Positions 7,463 to 16,580 of a stretch of DNA of 64,000 nt are shown piece by piece (position 1 is the stretch's first letter; every line of letters starts with the position of its first letter). A program made the translations under genes and the position numbers. Source of the DNA: JAZDFC01 sp043808235 (GTDB taxonomy: Bacteria; Bacteroidota; Ignavibacteria; Ignavibacteriales; Melioribacteraceae). Below the pieces are notes generated by a model. It saw nothing but the letters and a program-made list of their open reading frames with translations. It made no database searches and had not been told where the DNA came from. The stretch is from contig JAZDFC010000105.1 in assembly GCA_043808235.1 (NCBI GenBank), forward strand, positions 186,001 to 250,000, read 5' to 3'.

Positions 7463-9775
7463 ATGGAAAATAAAGTCTCCGAAATATTAAAGCTGATTTG
7501 TAAGATCACTAACGGAACATATGCTTATGTTCTAAACTCGATAGGGAATGAATTTGTCGTTACGGATTCGTGGGCAGTCACAGATATTTCTCCCCGCGAT
7601 TTGAAATTATTGAATGTGGATATAACTGCGCAAAAGAGACTTGATGAAATTAGAATAAGAGAATCGGAATCATTTGCAAAGCTTTCATCGCGTTATTCAA
7701 TAAAAGCTGTTAAAACTTTCGTGGTAACCAGCGCTATTGAGTATAAATCGCGCACCTTGCTTGTGGTGCTATTTTTAGAAGAAGCGGAACTTTCGGATAA
7801 ACAAGTTGAGGAAATAGAGATAATAAACAGATTGCTTCTTGAAGCAATGTACGAGAAAGACGAACACAAAAACGATATCCAGCCGGAATTTGCCTCTTCA
7901 GAAAATGATATTAAAAATCTTGATGCTGCATATCTTATTGTTGACAAAGATGGAATAGTTGTTTCCGCAAGCCGGAAATTTTTAATGCTTTCCGGGTATG
8001 CAGATAATTCCCTACTTGTTCATCTAAACGATATTAAATTTTACAGTGCAGAAAACGAAGCTGAGAGTTACGACTTCAATTTTTCTTCGGGAATTTTTTC
8101 TGTTGTTCAGGGTAATTATACGTTATTTCTTGCAACAGCGAGCAACAATAAAAAATTGGTTAATATCAACGTCATTTCGATAGCCAGAGAAAGCGCCGAT
8201 ATTAATAAGTATTTATTTTTGTTCAGCGAACAGGCGTCCATCCGCAGTGAAAAAGATTCTATTAAAGAATTGGCCGACAACCTTGATCTTGTTTTGTACT
8301 CAATTACACCTGATTTGAAACGATATATTTACATGTCGGGCGCGGTAGAAAAAATATTTGGCTTCAAAGAAGCGGATATTATAAAAGATAATTTACTTTG
8401 GTTGCGCAATATAAATCCGGCTCATTTCGAAAAGATAAAAACCTTTTTAAGGAATTTGAAAAACGGGAATAAGTCCTCGGTTGATTATGAGTTTGTTGAC
8501 AAAAAGAGATCGAAAAAATATTTGCGTCAGACCGGCATCCCGATTTATAAAAACGGAAAGATAGTTCATGTGCTTGGTACTGTTGAGGATATTACGCAGC
8601 AAAAAAATCTTCTTGTTAAAATGGAACAATCGGAAGAACGATTTAGACTTTTAATTGAAACAGCCGATGATTTGATTTTCAATTTAAACAAGTACGGATA
8701 TTTTATTTCGGTAAATAACAACGGCGCATTAGCTCTCGGATATCGCAGCGAAGAAGTTATTAACAAACATTTCCTCGAATTTGTGAATGAAAATGGAAAG
8801 GCTGATATCGCTGTTTCCTTCCAAAAGATTTTACGTACAAGCAGCATCGTAACTTTCGAAGCAGAATTGCTTGACAAATTCGGCAATAGCATTGTTTTCG
8901 ATATACAAGCGCGGCCAATCAAAGCTGACGGCGAGATTTCGGGCATGCTTGGTATCGGACGCAATATTACAAAGCGGCGGTTCGACGAAAACAAATTAAA
9001 AGATTTGAATGACAAGCTGATTGAAGCAAATAGAATAATTTCAATAGAAAGAGACCGGGCAAAACAACAAATTGTTGTTCTTGAAGAAATAAACAAACTC
9101 AAGAATGAATTTATTTCGAATGTATCTCATGAATTACGCACGCCGCTTGCCTCGATAGTTGGCTTTGCCGAGACCATCGACTCCGATCCTAACCTTCCGA
9201 TTGAAACGGTTAAGGAATTTAACCAGATAATTTTAAACGAAGGTAAACGACTTGCGAAATTAATAAACGAAATCCTCGACTTTTCGAAACTTGAAGCAGG
9301 TTCGGAATCTCTTAAAGTGCAAAAGCTCGATATAAATTTTTTGATGAGAGAACTAACTGAAAGTTTTGGGAAGCTGGCCGAAGAAAAATCCCTTACCTTA
9401 ACGGCCAACATTCCTGAAACTGAAATTTTTATTAGAGCTGATAGAGACAGATTGAAAAAAGCAGTTAGTCATATAATTTCGAATGCAATTAAGTTTACAA
9501 AAAAGGGAGGACGCGTGACGGTGATTGCGCAGGACTTTCTAAACGAGGTAGAGATTGCCGTTAGCGATACCGGAGTTGGGATTCCGGAAACTGATTTGCC
9601 GAATATTTTTCAGAAGTTTAAAAAGATACAAAACTTAAACTTGCAAACACCGGGAGCTGGATTTGGATTAGTCTCTGTAAAACAGATTATAGATCTTCAT
9701 AAAGGAGTGATTCGAGTGAACAGCGAAGTAGGAAAAGGAACAACATTTATTTTAAAACTTCCTAAGAATAATTAG
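7463..9775 (+). CDS. multi-PAS hybrid-free sensor histidine kinase
   Basis: A 770 aa soluble kinase without membrane segments. Residues 1-130 look like a degenerate GAF-type sensor. PAS-like units follow at about 150-250, 265-385 (ending in GTVEDIT) and 390-510 (ending in GIGRNIT). After a coiled coil comes a HisKA domain with SNVSHELRTPLASIVGF (His556) and a HATPase with HIISNAIKFTKKGG (N box), VSDTGVGIP (G1) and GAGFGLVSVKQI (G2). It autophosphorylates at His556. The partner is almost surely the NtrC-type regulator that starts 16 bases downstream. The lack of transmembrane regions points to a cytoplasmic signal. Confidence 0.93.
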   Translation: MENKVSEILKLICKITNGTYAYVLNSIGNEFVVTDSWAVTDISPRDLKLLNVDITAQKRLDEIRIRESESFAKLSSRYSIKAVKTFVVTSAIEYKSRTLLVVLFLEEAELSDKQVEEIEIINRLLLEAMYEKDEHKNDIQPEFASSENDIKNLDAAYLIVDKDGIVVSASRKFLMLSGYADNSLLVHLNDIKFYSAENEAESYDFNFSSGIFSVVQGNYTLFLATASNNKKLVNINVISIARESADINKYLFLFSEQASIRSEKDSIKELADNLDLVLYSITPDLKRYIYMSGAVEKIFGFKEADIIKDNLLWLRNINPAHFEKIKTFLRNLKNGNKSSVDYEFVDKKRSKKYLRQTGIPIYKNGKIVHVLGTVEDITQQKNLLVKMEQSEERFRLLIETADDLIFNLNKYGYFISVNNNGALALGYRSEEVINKHFLEFVNENGKADIAVSFQKILRTSSIVTFEAELLDKFGNSIVFDIQARPIKADGEISGMLGIGRNITKRRFDENKLKDLNDKLIEANRIISIERDRAKQQIVVLEEINKLKNEFISNVSHELRTPLASIVGFAETIDSDPNLPIETVKEFNQIILNEGKRLAKLINEILDFSKLEAGSESLKVQKLDINFLMRELTESFGKLAEEKSLTLTANIPETEIFIRADRDRLKKAVSHIISNAIKFTKKGGRVTVIAQDFLNEVEIAVSDTGVGIPETDLPNIFQKFKKIQNLNLQTPGAGFGLVSVKQIIDLHKGVIRVNSEVGKGTTFILKLPKNN

Positions 9776-9791
9776 GATTAAAAGGAAATTC

Positions 9792-11174
9792 ATGGAAAAA
9801 TTAATTTTTATTGTTGATGATGAAACCTCCATCCAAAAATTACTTGCGCATTGGGTTAAAAATCAATGGGGATATTCGGTTAAAGTTTTCTCCAGCGGCT
9901 CCGAATTGATGGATAATTTAAATGATGAACCCGATCTGCTATTGCTTGATATTATGCTGCCTGACATCAACGGTATCGATTTATTGAAGAAAGTACGACA
10001 GACGCATGCTCATTTGCCCGTCATAATGCTATCGGCGCAGGGCAGTATCGAAGTAGCGCTTGAATCAATCCGGCTCGGCGCGTTTGATTATTTTCCCAAA
10101 CCAATTGATAATAATCGTCTTTTGCCTGCAATAAAAAATGCAATTCAGAATTATGATCTTCAAAGAAAAGTTGATGCTTTATCGGAAGATTTACAAAAAG
10201 AATATAGTTTCGAAAGTATTATCTCTGCTGATAAAAAAATGCAGGAGGTTTTCCGGTTAGTATCGAGAGTATTGGATAACGAGATAACCGTTTTAATTCA
10301 TGGCGAAAGTGGAACCGGTAAAGAGCTGATCGCACGAGCGGTTCATTTCAACGGGAAAAGAAAAAATAATCCGTTTGTTGTTGTAAACTGTGCTTCCATT
10401 CCGAGAGAGTTGTTGGAGAGCGAATTATTTGGGCACGAAAAAGGTTCGTTCACCGGCGCACATCAGAGAAAAATAGGGAAGTTCGAACTTGCAAACGGCG
10501 GTACAATTTTCCTTGATGAAATTGCCGAAATGGAAATGTCGCTTCAAGCCAAAATTTTACGCGTTATACAGGAAAGGGAATTTGAACGTGTAGGCGGCAT
10601 TGAAAATATTCAAACAGACGTAAGAATAATTTCTGCTACAAATAGGGACCTCCGTCAGGCGGTATTAAATAAGGAATTCAGAGAGGATCTTTTTTATAGA
10701 CTCAATTCATTCCCGATAAATATTCCACCATTGCGTGAACGGCGAGGCGATATTGTAATTCTAATTGATCATTTTATAAAAGTGTTTAACAAAAAACTTG
10801 GCAGAGAAATTAAAGGATCGTCCAAAGCGACCTTGAAATTATTCTATGATTATGATTGGCCAGGCAATGTCCGCGAACTTGAAAACACCATTGAAAGGTG
10901 TATGATTCTGACGGACAGCAATCTAATTGACACAGATGTTTTGCCGGTACAAATGAAATCGACATCGGAAAATTCGAATTTTAAATTAAATGGACCAATG
11001 TTTGGAGATAATGAGCCGATAATACCGTTCGAAAAGTTAAAGGAGGAAGCAATTAAGCACGCTTTAAAAGTTGCTGGCGGGAACATTGTTGACGCCGCTA
11101 AAAAGTTGCATGTCGGTCGCGCAACTCTTTACAGGCTTATGGACAAATATAAAATAAACTATAAGCGGGAATAA
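9792..11174 (+). CDS. sigma-54 dependent response regulator, NtrC family
   Basis: The 460 aa protein has the full three-domain plan: receiver (1-120, phospho-acceptor Asp53 in LLLDIMLPDING), AAA+ (about 145-380, Walker A GESGTGKE at 171-178, the sigma-54 loop GSFTGA at 218-223, then GGTIFLDEIAE) and a Fis-type helix-turn-helix at the end (GGNIVDAAKKLHVGRATLYRLM). It should activate sigma-54 promoters when phosphorylated by the upstream kinase. I found no convincing -24/-12 site in this window, so its targets are probably elsewhere. Confidence 0.95.
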   Translation: MEKLIFIVDDETSIQKLLAHWVKNQWGYSVKVFSSGSELMDNLNDEPDLLLLDIMLPDINGIDLLKKVRQTHAHLPVIMLSAQGSIEVALESIRLGAFDYFPKPIDNNRLLPAIKNAIQNYDLQRKVDALSEDLQKEYSFESIISADKKMQEVFRLVSRVLDNEITVLIHGESGTGKELIARAVHFNGKRKNNPFVVVNCASIPRELLESELFGHEKGSFTGAHQRKIGKFELANGGTIFLDEIAEMEMSLQAKILRVIQEREFERVGGIENIQTDVRIISATNRDLRQAVLNKEFREDLFYRLNSFPINIPPLRERRGDIVILIDHFIKVFNKKLGREIKGSSKATLKLFYDYDWPGNVRELENTIERCMILTDSNLIDTDVLPVQMKSTSENSNFKLNGPMFGDNEPIIPFEKLKEEAIKHALKVAGGNIVDAAKKLHVGRATLYRLMDKYKINYKRE

Positions 11175-11192
11175 TTCGAAGATACAATAGGA

Positions 11193-11558
11193 ATGAAATC
11201 AAATATGTCCATATTAGAAGAAATAGTAGGCGATGTAATAATATTTATCGTTAATATTCAGCGGGCCACTTTGCATGAATCCGAAAGCCTGAAAAAGATT
11301 CTGAGCAGCAGGATTGATGAAGGTTATCATAAAATTATTATCGATCTTTCTGCATGTGAATTTATGGATTCATCATTTTTGAGTTTGCTTGTTCATTTTT
11401 TGAAGAAGGCGGTAAAATTTAACGGCGATCTTCGTCTTGTGGGATTACAACCTGCAGTGAAAGCTATGTTTGAGTTAACAAGACTGTACCGGGTTTTTGA
11501 AATCTTTAATGATCCTCAAACCGCAGTAAAAAGTTTTAATAAATTGACTAATCAATAA
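11193..11558 (+). CDS. STAS domain protein (anti-sigma antagonist-like)
   Basis: A 121 aa single-domain STAS protein with IIIDLSACEFMDSSFLSLLV around the expected phosphorylated serine and LRLVGLQPAVKAMFELTRL at the end. It lies between the NtrC-type regulator (19 bases upstream) and the receiver-PP2C phosphatase (11 bases downstream), so all four genes are probably one operon. The phosphatase is the natural partner that would dephosphorylate it. The ATG used has a poorly spaced AGGA; a second ATG at 11205 would remove four residues. It is paralogous to the product of 5726-6079. Confidence 0.88.
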   Translation: MKSNMSILEEIVGDVIIFIVNIQRATLHESESLKKILSSRIDEGYHKIIIDLSACEFMDSSFLSLLVHFLKKAVKFNGDLRLVGLQPAVKAMFELTRLYRVFEIFNDPQTAVKSFNKLTNQ

Positions 11559-11568
11559 AAGAAAAATT

Positions 11569-12717
11569 TTGACTGACGAAATAATAAATAATGAAGAAAA
11601 GTATCGCATTCTCCTTGTAGAAGATGACGAGAATATTGCAAAGCTGTTTAACTATAATTTACATAAAGCCGGATATGATTGTAAATCAGCCACGGATGGC
11701 AAAGACGGTTACGAAAAGGCAAAGGAATTCAAACCGCACATTATTATTAGTGATATAATGATGCCGGAAGTTGATGGTTTTCAATTCAGAAGATTATTGC
11801 TTGCCGATGAAGAGTTGAAAAGTATTCCATTTGTGTTTTTAACTGCAAAGGGTGAAGAAGACGATATATTACAGGGATACGACCTCGAAATTGAAGATTA
11901 TATGATAAAAACAGCAAGCCCCAAAATTATTCTTGCTAAAATATCAGCCATTCTAAAAAGTTTAAAAAAGGAAAGAGAAAAAGTAGTTGATGAGGTAAAT
12001 AAAGCGGCTGGTTCGATGAGCGCCACAGTTGTGCCGGAAAATTTTCCAGTCTTCGAAGGATTTGATATCAGGCACTGGCACGTTCCATTTGAAAATATTC
12101 CCGGCGGTGATTTCATTGATTATTTTAAATTGGATGATACTCACCAGATAATTGTTCTTGGCGATGTAATGGGAAAGAAATGGGGAGCGTGGTATTTTGC
12201 TGTTGCGTATGCCGGTTATGTTAGAAGTGCTATTCGTTTCGCTTTAGAGGCAACCACGGATTTTTCTCCCGCTCAAATAATGCAAAAAGTAAACGAATCT
12301 GTTTTCAACGATGAGAGAATTTCCGAAGTCTTTATCACGTTATCGATTATTATTATTGATAGTACTCTAAAAGCGGCCAGGTACTGCGGTGCAGGCGATC
12401 TGCCGATAATATTCAAAAGCGATACAACTACAACAATACAATCATCTGGTTTGCTGCTCGGCTTTAACAAAGCGGGCGATTATAAAGATCTTGAAATTAG
12501 TTTGAAACAGAACGATGAACTGTTTCTTCTTTCCGACGGGATAACTGATTCAAGAAATTCGCTTGGTGAACCGTTCGGAAAAGAAAGGTTAATTGCAGAA
12601 ATTGATAGCGTCGATACTTCGAAAGATACATTTGAAACAATTAAAAGAAAGTTTATAAATTTTACTGCAGGTAAATTCGAAGACGATATTAGTCTGATAA
12701 GAATAAAGATGTTATAG
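11569..12717 (+). CDS. response regulator with PP2C-type (SpoIIE/RsbU) phosphatase
   Basis: A 382 aa fusion. The receiver (12-130) has the acidic pair E18-D19-D20 and the phospho-acceptor Asp62 in IIISDIMMPEVDG. The switch lysine region reads YMIKTASP, with Thr where Pro is usual. The PP2C/SpoIIE domain (about 160-382) has the metal motifs PGGDFIDY (Asp181) and GDVMGK (Asp199), LLSDGITDSR, and DDISLI at the end. Such fusions dephosphorylate STAS proteins when their receiver is phosphorylated. It starts at TTG, because the nearby ATG is out of frame. The gene ends 6 bases inside the convergent DUF4922 gene. Confidence 0.92.
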   Translation: MTDEIINNEEKYRILLVEDDENIAKLFNYNLHKAGYDCKSATDGKDGYEKAKEFKPHIIISDIMMPEVDGFQFRRLLLADEELKSIPFVFLTAKGEEDDILQGYDLEIEDYMIKTASPKIILAKISAILKSLKKEREKVVDEVNKAAGSMSATVVPENFPVFEGFDIRHWHVPFENIPGGDFIDYFKLDDTHQIIVLGDVMGKKWGAWYFAVAYAGYVRSAIRFALEATTDFSPAQIMQKVNESVFNDERISEVFITLSIIIIDSTLKAARYCGAGDLPIIFKSDTTTTIQSSGLLLGFNKAGDYKDLEISLKQNDELFLLSDGITDSRNSLGEPFGKERLIAEIDSVDTSKDTFETIKRKFINFTAGKFEDDISLIRIKML

Positions 12718-13692
12718 CGCTGATTTGTTTTGTAACTGCTTGAAAATATTTTTGAACGCACTCATTTTATCATCAGGATACGCGACTTCTTTATAAATCT
12801 GTTTAATTGTTGCCGTATCTATCTTTTCGAAATCCTTTTCTCTAGGTATAACAAGGCAACCACAAAGATCAATTACGGCTGGACTAATTAACAATTTGTT
12901 CTGCCCTTCAGCAAAGTAGCATTCAGGCCGATGTTTTTCCCTGAGAAAAATTAAAATATTCCATTTCCCGTTCTCATAGAAGCATGCGATATTCATCATT
13001 GGTTCACCGGAAACATTTAAAAATTTACTAAGCGCCGCTACCAAATTTTCGAAGCAAAGAAGGATATTCTCTTTTTTCCCGGATTGAATTAGCACAACGC
13101 TTCTCATATTAAAATTGCCAATGGAAACAAACAAATCATCTTCTCCCGGCAAAATTGATCCATTGTTTTTGAAAATGTTAATTTCGTTTAGTATCGGAAG
13201 GTTGTTGCCATTCGCGATCTGAAAATGAAGATGATCGGGTGCCGAAGCACCGCATTGGGGGCCATTATAAAATGTCCAATATCGCGGAGAAACATCCTTT
13301 GAGATGTCGAGAAACAAATTGAAATAATCCGATATTTGTTGTTCAACATGATTTTTATAAACAACCGTAAAATGTTCCGGCAGTATGGGGAATGGATTGC
13401 ATAAGAAGCGAAATTGGTTTTTGTATTCAATCCACATCTGTTCCGCGGGTAGATTATCTTCACATAAAAAGCATTTTCTCTTTCTCACAAAATCTACCTC
13501 CACAACGGCAGAGGTTGAAATGATACGTCGGGGATTGAATTGAAGTTGCAGAGAAAAACCGCCTAAGTTAATCGTTTTTTCTTGTACGTGTTGAAGCGAA
13601 TCAATTCCTTCTTTTAATTGGAGCCATACTTGCGATTGCTTCACAAAGAATGCTCTTAGCTTTTCAGGGAACGATGCATAGATCATTGCCAT
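12712..13692 (-). CDS. DUF4922 (HIT-superfamily) protein
   Basis: A 326 aa protein matching the DUF4922 group: an R-K-C-F-L-C pair (Cys74, Cys77) that may bind zinc, then NPFPILPEHFTVV and a FYNGPQCGASAPDHLHFQ motif. The H-L-H-F-Q at 154-158 is the HIT-type His-x-His-x-Gln nucleotidyl-transfer site found in GalT and Ap4A phosphorylase relatives. A nucleotidyltransferase or phosphorylase activity is likely but unproven. It overlaps the upstream glycosyltransferase gene by 10 bases, and DUF4922 genes often sit beside glycosyltransferases in Bacteroidota. Confidence 0.8.
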   Translation of the reverse strand: MAMIYASFPEKLRAFFVKQSQVWLQLKEGIDSLQHVQEKTINLGGFSLQLQFNPRRIISTSAVVEVDFVRKRKCFLCEDNLPAEQMWIEYKNQFRFLCNPFPILPEHFTVVYKNHVEQQISDYFNLFLDISKDVSPRYWTFYNGPQCGASAPDHLHFQIANGNNLPILNEINIFKNNGSILPGEDDLFVSIGNFNMRSVVLIQSGKKENILLCFENLVAALSKFLNVSGEPMMNIACFYENGKWNILIFLREKHRPECYFAEGQNKLLISPAVIDLCGCLVIPREKDFEKIDTATIKQIYKEVAYPDDKMSAFKNIFKQLQNKSAL

Positions 13693-15224
13693 AACATTTT
13701 TGTTTTAGAAGTTTCGGCGTTCATTTTTTTGCGTGCTAATATTTCAATTGTACGGAGGTTGTCTTTGTAATAATTGTTTCGATTTGTTTTTATTATGTCC
13801 AAATCAGCGTCGCTATTTCCTTCCCATCTCCGGCAAATGTAAATCGGCTCATAAATTCTTCCGATTTTAAACTCACGGGAAATTCTCAATCCCAGGTAAT
13901 AATCTTCACCGTAACTGACGTTTGGAATTCCAATCTCACGTAACAGCGGAGTAAAAAAAGCTCGCGGAGCACCAAGCCCATTTATTCGAAGAGCGTTATT
14001 AGAGCCGTTTTCGGGAGTCCACTCCTTGTGATCAATAATTCCGGGCGGGATATCATTAAGATAATAATCAGTCATCTTATATGTTCCGACAACCATTGCA
14101 CATTGTTCTTGATGAAATAAATTTACAATCTTTGTTAGTGTATTCTCGTCAAAATAAATATCGTCGCTATCTAATTGTATAGCAAACCTTCCGCATTTTT
14201 CATTATTTATTGCTTCTGCCCAGCAACCGCCAATACCAAGATTCTGCAATTCCGGCAAGACGTGAACTATCCGCAAATCCTTCGCGGCAAATTCATGGAT
14301 TAATTCAGTTGTCCCATCGGTAGAGTGATTATCAACAATAATAACATTGTATAAGAAATCAGTCTTTTGAGCACATGCACTTTCTATTGCCGCCCCGAGA
14401 GTTTTTACTCTATCCTTTACCGGGATTATTACGGAAGCTTCGAGGGCGAATGGCAACTCATCTATTTCAATGCTATGAAACGGAGGATGAACACATGCAT
14501 CGATTGACTTCAGAAAATCAGTAGCGGCCATTTCCATTTCAATTTGTACTTCACGATTTTTAGGATTAACATAATCGAATTGTTTCTCGCCACTCTTTCT
14601 TATATCGTTTTCCAATACGGTATAGAGAAATTCCGGTATATGTATAATTGTGAATTTTTTCGATAACTCTAATCGAACGTCATATAATCCAGCAAAATTA
14701 TAGTTTTTGTGAATGTTGTTGACGGCTTTTTGAAATTTAATGGTATCAAACATTATAAAGGGGCCAAAATCAAAATCGTCGCGTATTGATCCAAATTGAT
14801 AATCATTAACCGGATGCGGCAGTTGGCTATTATTTTTGATTTCGTAGTAATCGGAATAAACCATAGCTGAGTTTGTTTCTATTAATACGTTGATCATCCG
14901 GGATACAGAATATTTCTCCAATTCGAGGTCGTTTGTGTTAAGCAGCCAAGCAAAATATCGGGTGTTAATTCTCTCAGATAAAGTTTTAACAGTGGCAGTA
15001 CTAAAGGGGTACTTTGTGGAAATCTTTCCAAAGTCGACTGTCTGAATACTAATGAGTTCGTTGGTCAGAAAAATTATATCAAGCGACTTACTTGCATGTT
15101 TGTATTTTTCGCAGAGCGAAGTAATTTCGGATGAGTCCCTTGCATGCAATACCAATGTGAGATTGTAATCCAAAAGCGTTCCTTTTAAAATGAAAAAAAG
15201 ACCGGGATAAAATAATTTTATCAA
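13683..15224 (-). CDS. family 2 glycosyltransferase with a second, degenerate GT-A half
   Basis: The 513 aa protein carries a standard GT2 domain at about 262-440: EASVIIPVKDR, VDNHSTDGT, the metal-binding D-S-D-D at 352-355, GAPRAFF and SYGEDYYLGLRI with the catalytic acidic pair. Residues 20-230 look like another GT-A unit (LTLVLHARD, MVYSDYYEI) that lacks a clear catalytic base, so this may be a bifunctional or one-half-active enzyme. The annotated ATG gives a short hydrophobic lead; a later TTG near codon 17 is possible. It is the first gene of a two-gene operon with DUF4922. Confidence 0.88.
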   Translation of the reverse strand: MIKLFYPGLFFILKGTLLDYNLTLVLHARDSSEITSLCEKYKHASKSLDIIFLTNELISIQTVDFGKISTKYPFSTATVKTLSERINTRYFAWLLNTNDLELEKYSVSRMINVLIETNSAMVYSDYYEIKNNSQLPHPVNDYQFGSIRDDFDFGPFIMFDTIKFQKAVNNIHKNYNFAGLYDVRLELSKKFTIIHIPEFLYTVLENDIRKSGEKQFDYVNPKNREVQIEMEMAATDFLKSIDACVHPPFHSIEIDELPFALEASVIIPVKDRVKTLGAAIESACAQKTDFLYNVIIVDNHSTDGTTELIHEFAAKDLRIVHVLPELQNLGIGGCWAEAINNEKCGRFAIQLDSDDIYFDENTLTKIVNLFHQEQCAMVVGTYKMTDYYLNDIPPGIIDHKEWTPENGSNNALRINGLGAPRAFFTPLLREIGIPNVSYGEDYYLGLRISREFKIGRIYEPIYICRRWEGNSDADLDIIKTNRNNYYKDNLRTIEILARKKMNAETSKTKMLWQ

Positions 15225-15524
15225 TTGATTTATTACAGTAAAAAAACACTTTTTGAAAAATATTTACACATACTATGTTCGGCCTTCGGCAACTAACACC
15301 CGTTCACATTTATTAAATTCATGGGTATATGGAGAAATTGGACTGAATTCGAGCAATAAAAAAGTTCATTTTGTCGAACACAGGATTTCATAAAAATCTA
15401 CAAAAGCCTGGTTGTGATTAATGTCACAGTGTGGCTCGTGCTAAGAACCGAAATTTGAACCCTCTGTTTTAGAGAACCTAAAGCAGAAGCAAATTGTAAA
15501 AAACTTAGAAAAATTTTATTAGTC
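15225..15524. other. intergenic region with a CRP-type site
   Basis: A divergent control region of 300 bases between the glycosyltransferase gene (minus) and the envelope genes (plus). Its one clear element is the palindrome at 15413-15428. No gene relic is recognisable. Confidence 0.5.
15413..15428. promoter_or_regulatory. CRP/FNR-family operator-like palindrome
   Basis: TGTGATTAATGTCACA is an exact TGTGA-N6-TCACA match to the CRP consensus. It lies 97 bases before the start of the small gene at 15525 and about 200 bases from the glycosyltransferase start, a normal distance for an activator or repressor. The bound protein is not in this window. Confidence 0.55.
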
Positions 15525-15863
15525 TTGAAACTTATTTTAAAACATATTGCCATAGTTGTCTTCGGAGCGGTAATCCTATTCAATTTTTCATTACAAGAAA
15601 GGGATGTATTCGCTAATTCGAATTTTGAGCGGGACGTAAGAAGTTCTTTTGTTACAGAACGATCTCAAGACACAATTATGCAATTGTCTGAAGTTATAAA
15701 AAATAATTTGAAGTTTTTCATCTTTGATATTAATGGTCATTTCCAGGAGTGTCTGTTTTCCTACCCACGGTTATCCAAACGAATATTTACTTACAGGCTC
15801 TCCAATTACACTAACCGGAGTAATCATTTTGAATTCTCCGAGTCCCAAGAATTAGTTTTCTAA
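15525..15863 (+). CDS. hypothetical secreted protein, 112 aa
   Basis: A TTG-initiated frame whose first 30 residues look like a signal peptide (MKLILKHIAIVVFGAVILF, then a likely cleavage after FANS). The rest has no recognised domain. No ribosome site is visible before the TTG. Support comes from the plausible signal sequence and its position between the CRP-type site and rlpA. It may be spurious. Confidence 0.4.
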   Translation: MKLILKHIAIVVFGAVILFNFSLQERDVFANSNFERDVRSSFVTERSQDTIMQLSEVIKNNLKFFIFDINGHFQECLFSYPRLSKRIFTYRLSNYTNRSNHFEFSESQELVF

Positions 15864-15921
15864 AAATTCCTATTTCCTTAATTCTCTTTTGTATTTGTAA
15901 AGTATTTAAAAGGAGTATTTA

Positions 15922-16404
15922 ATGCATAAATATAAATTATTAATAATAACTTTGATCGTCGTTGGATCAATTGGATTTGTAAGCATTCAAGAGTCTCTTG
16001 CAGAAAAAAAACATGCAGGTAATTATGAATATTTGAATGAAGAGTCAGTTGATTCAAGTGAAGGACAATCTTTTAGTGAAATTAAATCTTTAGGTAACAT
16101 GGTAGCTTCCTGGTACGGTCACAAATTCCTTGGAAAAACTACTGCCAGCGGCGAACGGTTCAATCCGTTAGCATTAACAGCAGCGCATAAAAGTCTGCCT
16201 TTCGGAACAATGCTCAAACTGACCAATCCGTTAAATCAAAAATCAGTTGTTGTAAAAATAAATGATAGAGGACCATTTAAAAGAGGAAGAGAATTAGATC
16301 TTTCCCGGGCTGCTGCGGACACACTTGGAATCACTAGCAAAGGAATTGCAAAAATTGCGGTTGAAAAAATCCAAATTGATAATCAAAATAAATTGAATTT
16401 ATAG
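15922..16404 (+). CDS. rlpA: RlpA-like double-psi beta-barrel protein
   Basis: A 160 aa protein with an N-terminal signal or anchor segment (residues 5-25) and then the RlpA double-psi barrel: SWYGHKFLGKTTASGERFN, LPFGTMLKLTNP, KINDRGPFKRGRELDLSRAA. The catalytic-type Asp of NDRGPF and the D-L-S-x-A-A block are present. RlpA proteins act on denuded glycan strands of peptidoglycan at the septum. There is no C-terminal SPOR domain, as in many short homologs. The ATG has a good AAAAGGAG site. The signal segment lacks a lipobox cysteine. Confidence 0.88.
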   Translation: MHKYKLLIITLIVVGSIGFVSIQESLAEKKHAGNYEYLNEESVDSSEGQSFSEIKSLGNMVASWYGHKFLGKTTASGERFNPLALTAAHKSLPFGTMLKLTNPLNQKSVVVKINDRGPFKRGRELDLSRAAADTLGITSKGIAKIAVEKIQIDNQNKLNL

Positions 16405-16580
16405 CCGTAATTGTAATTACTGTGTGTCACACGAATTGTTCTTGTTGAATTTGAGTTGAATAATTTGTTGAATATGAAAATTGTAATAATTATGTTGTAT
16501 TCACTCAAAAAAGATTTTCGGTATTGTTAAATAAATTCATCTGTTTTACACACATTCTAAAACTAAAAGGGAGTTGCAGT

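Noticed and set aside
15420..15480. tRNA-like T-loop (GGGTTCAAAT on the minus strand)
   Set aside because: No matching T-stem, acceptor stem or anticodon arm could be drawn around it.
15398..15583. 61 aa minus-strand ORF opposite the CRP-type site
   Set aside because: Lacks a ribosome site and overlaps the control region and the start of the gene at 15525; wording is low-complexity.
16422..16432. GTGTG-T-CACAC palindrome before the barrel gene
   Set aside because: Spacing does not fit CRP/FNR (N6) or any other operator type that I know, and it is short enough to occur by chance.
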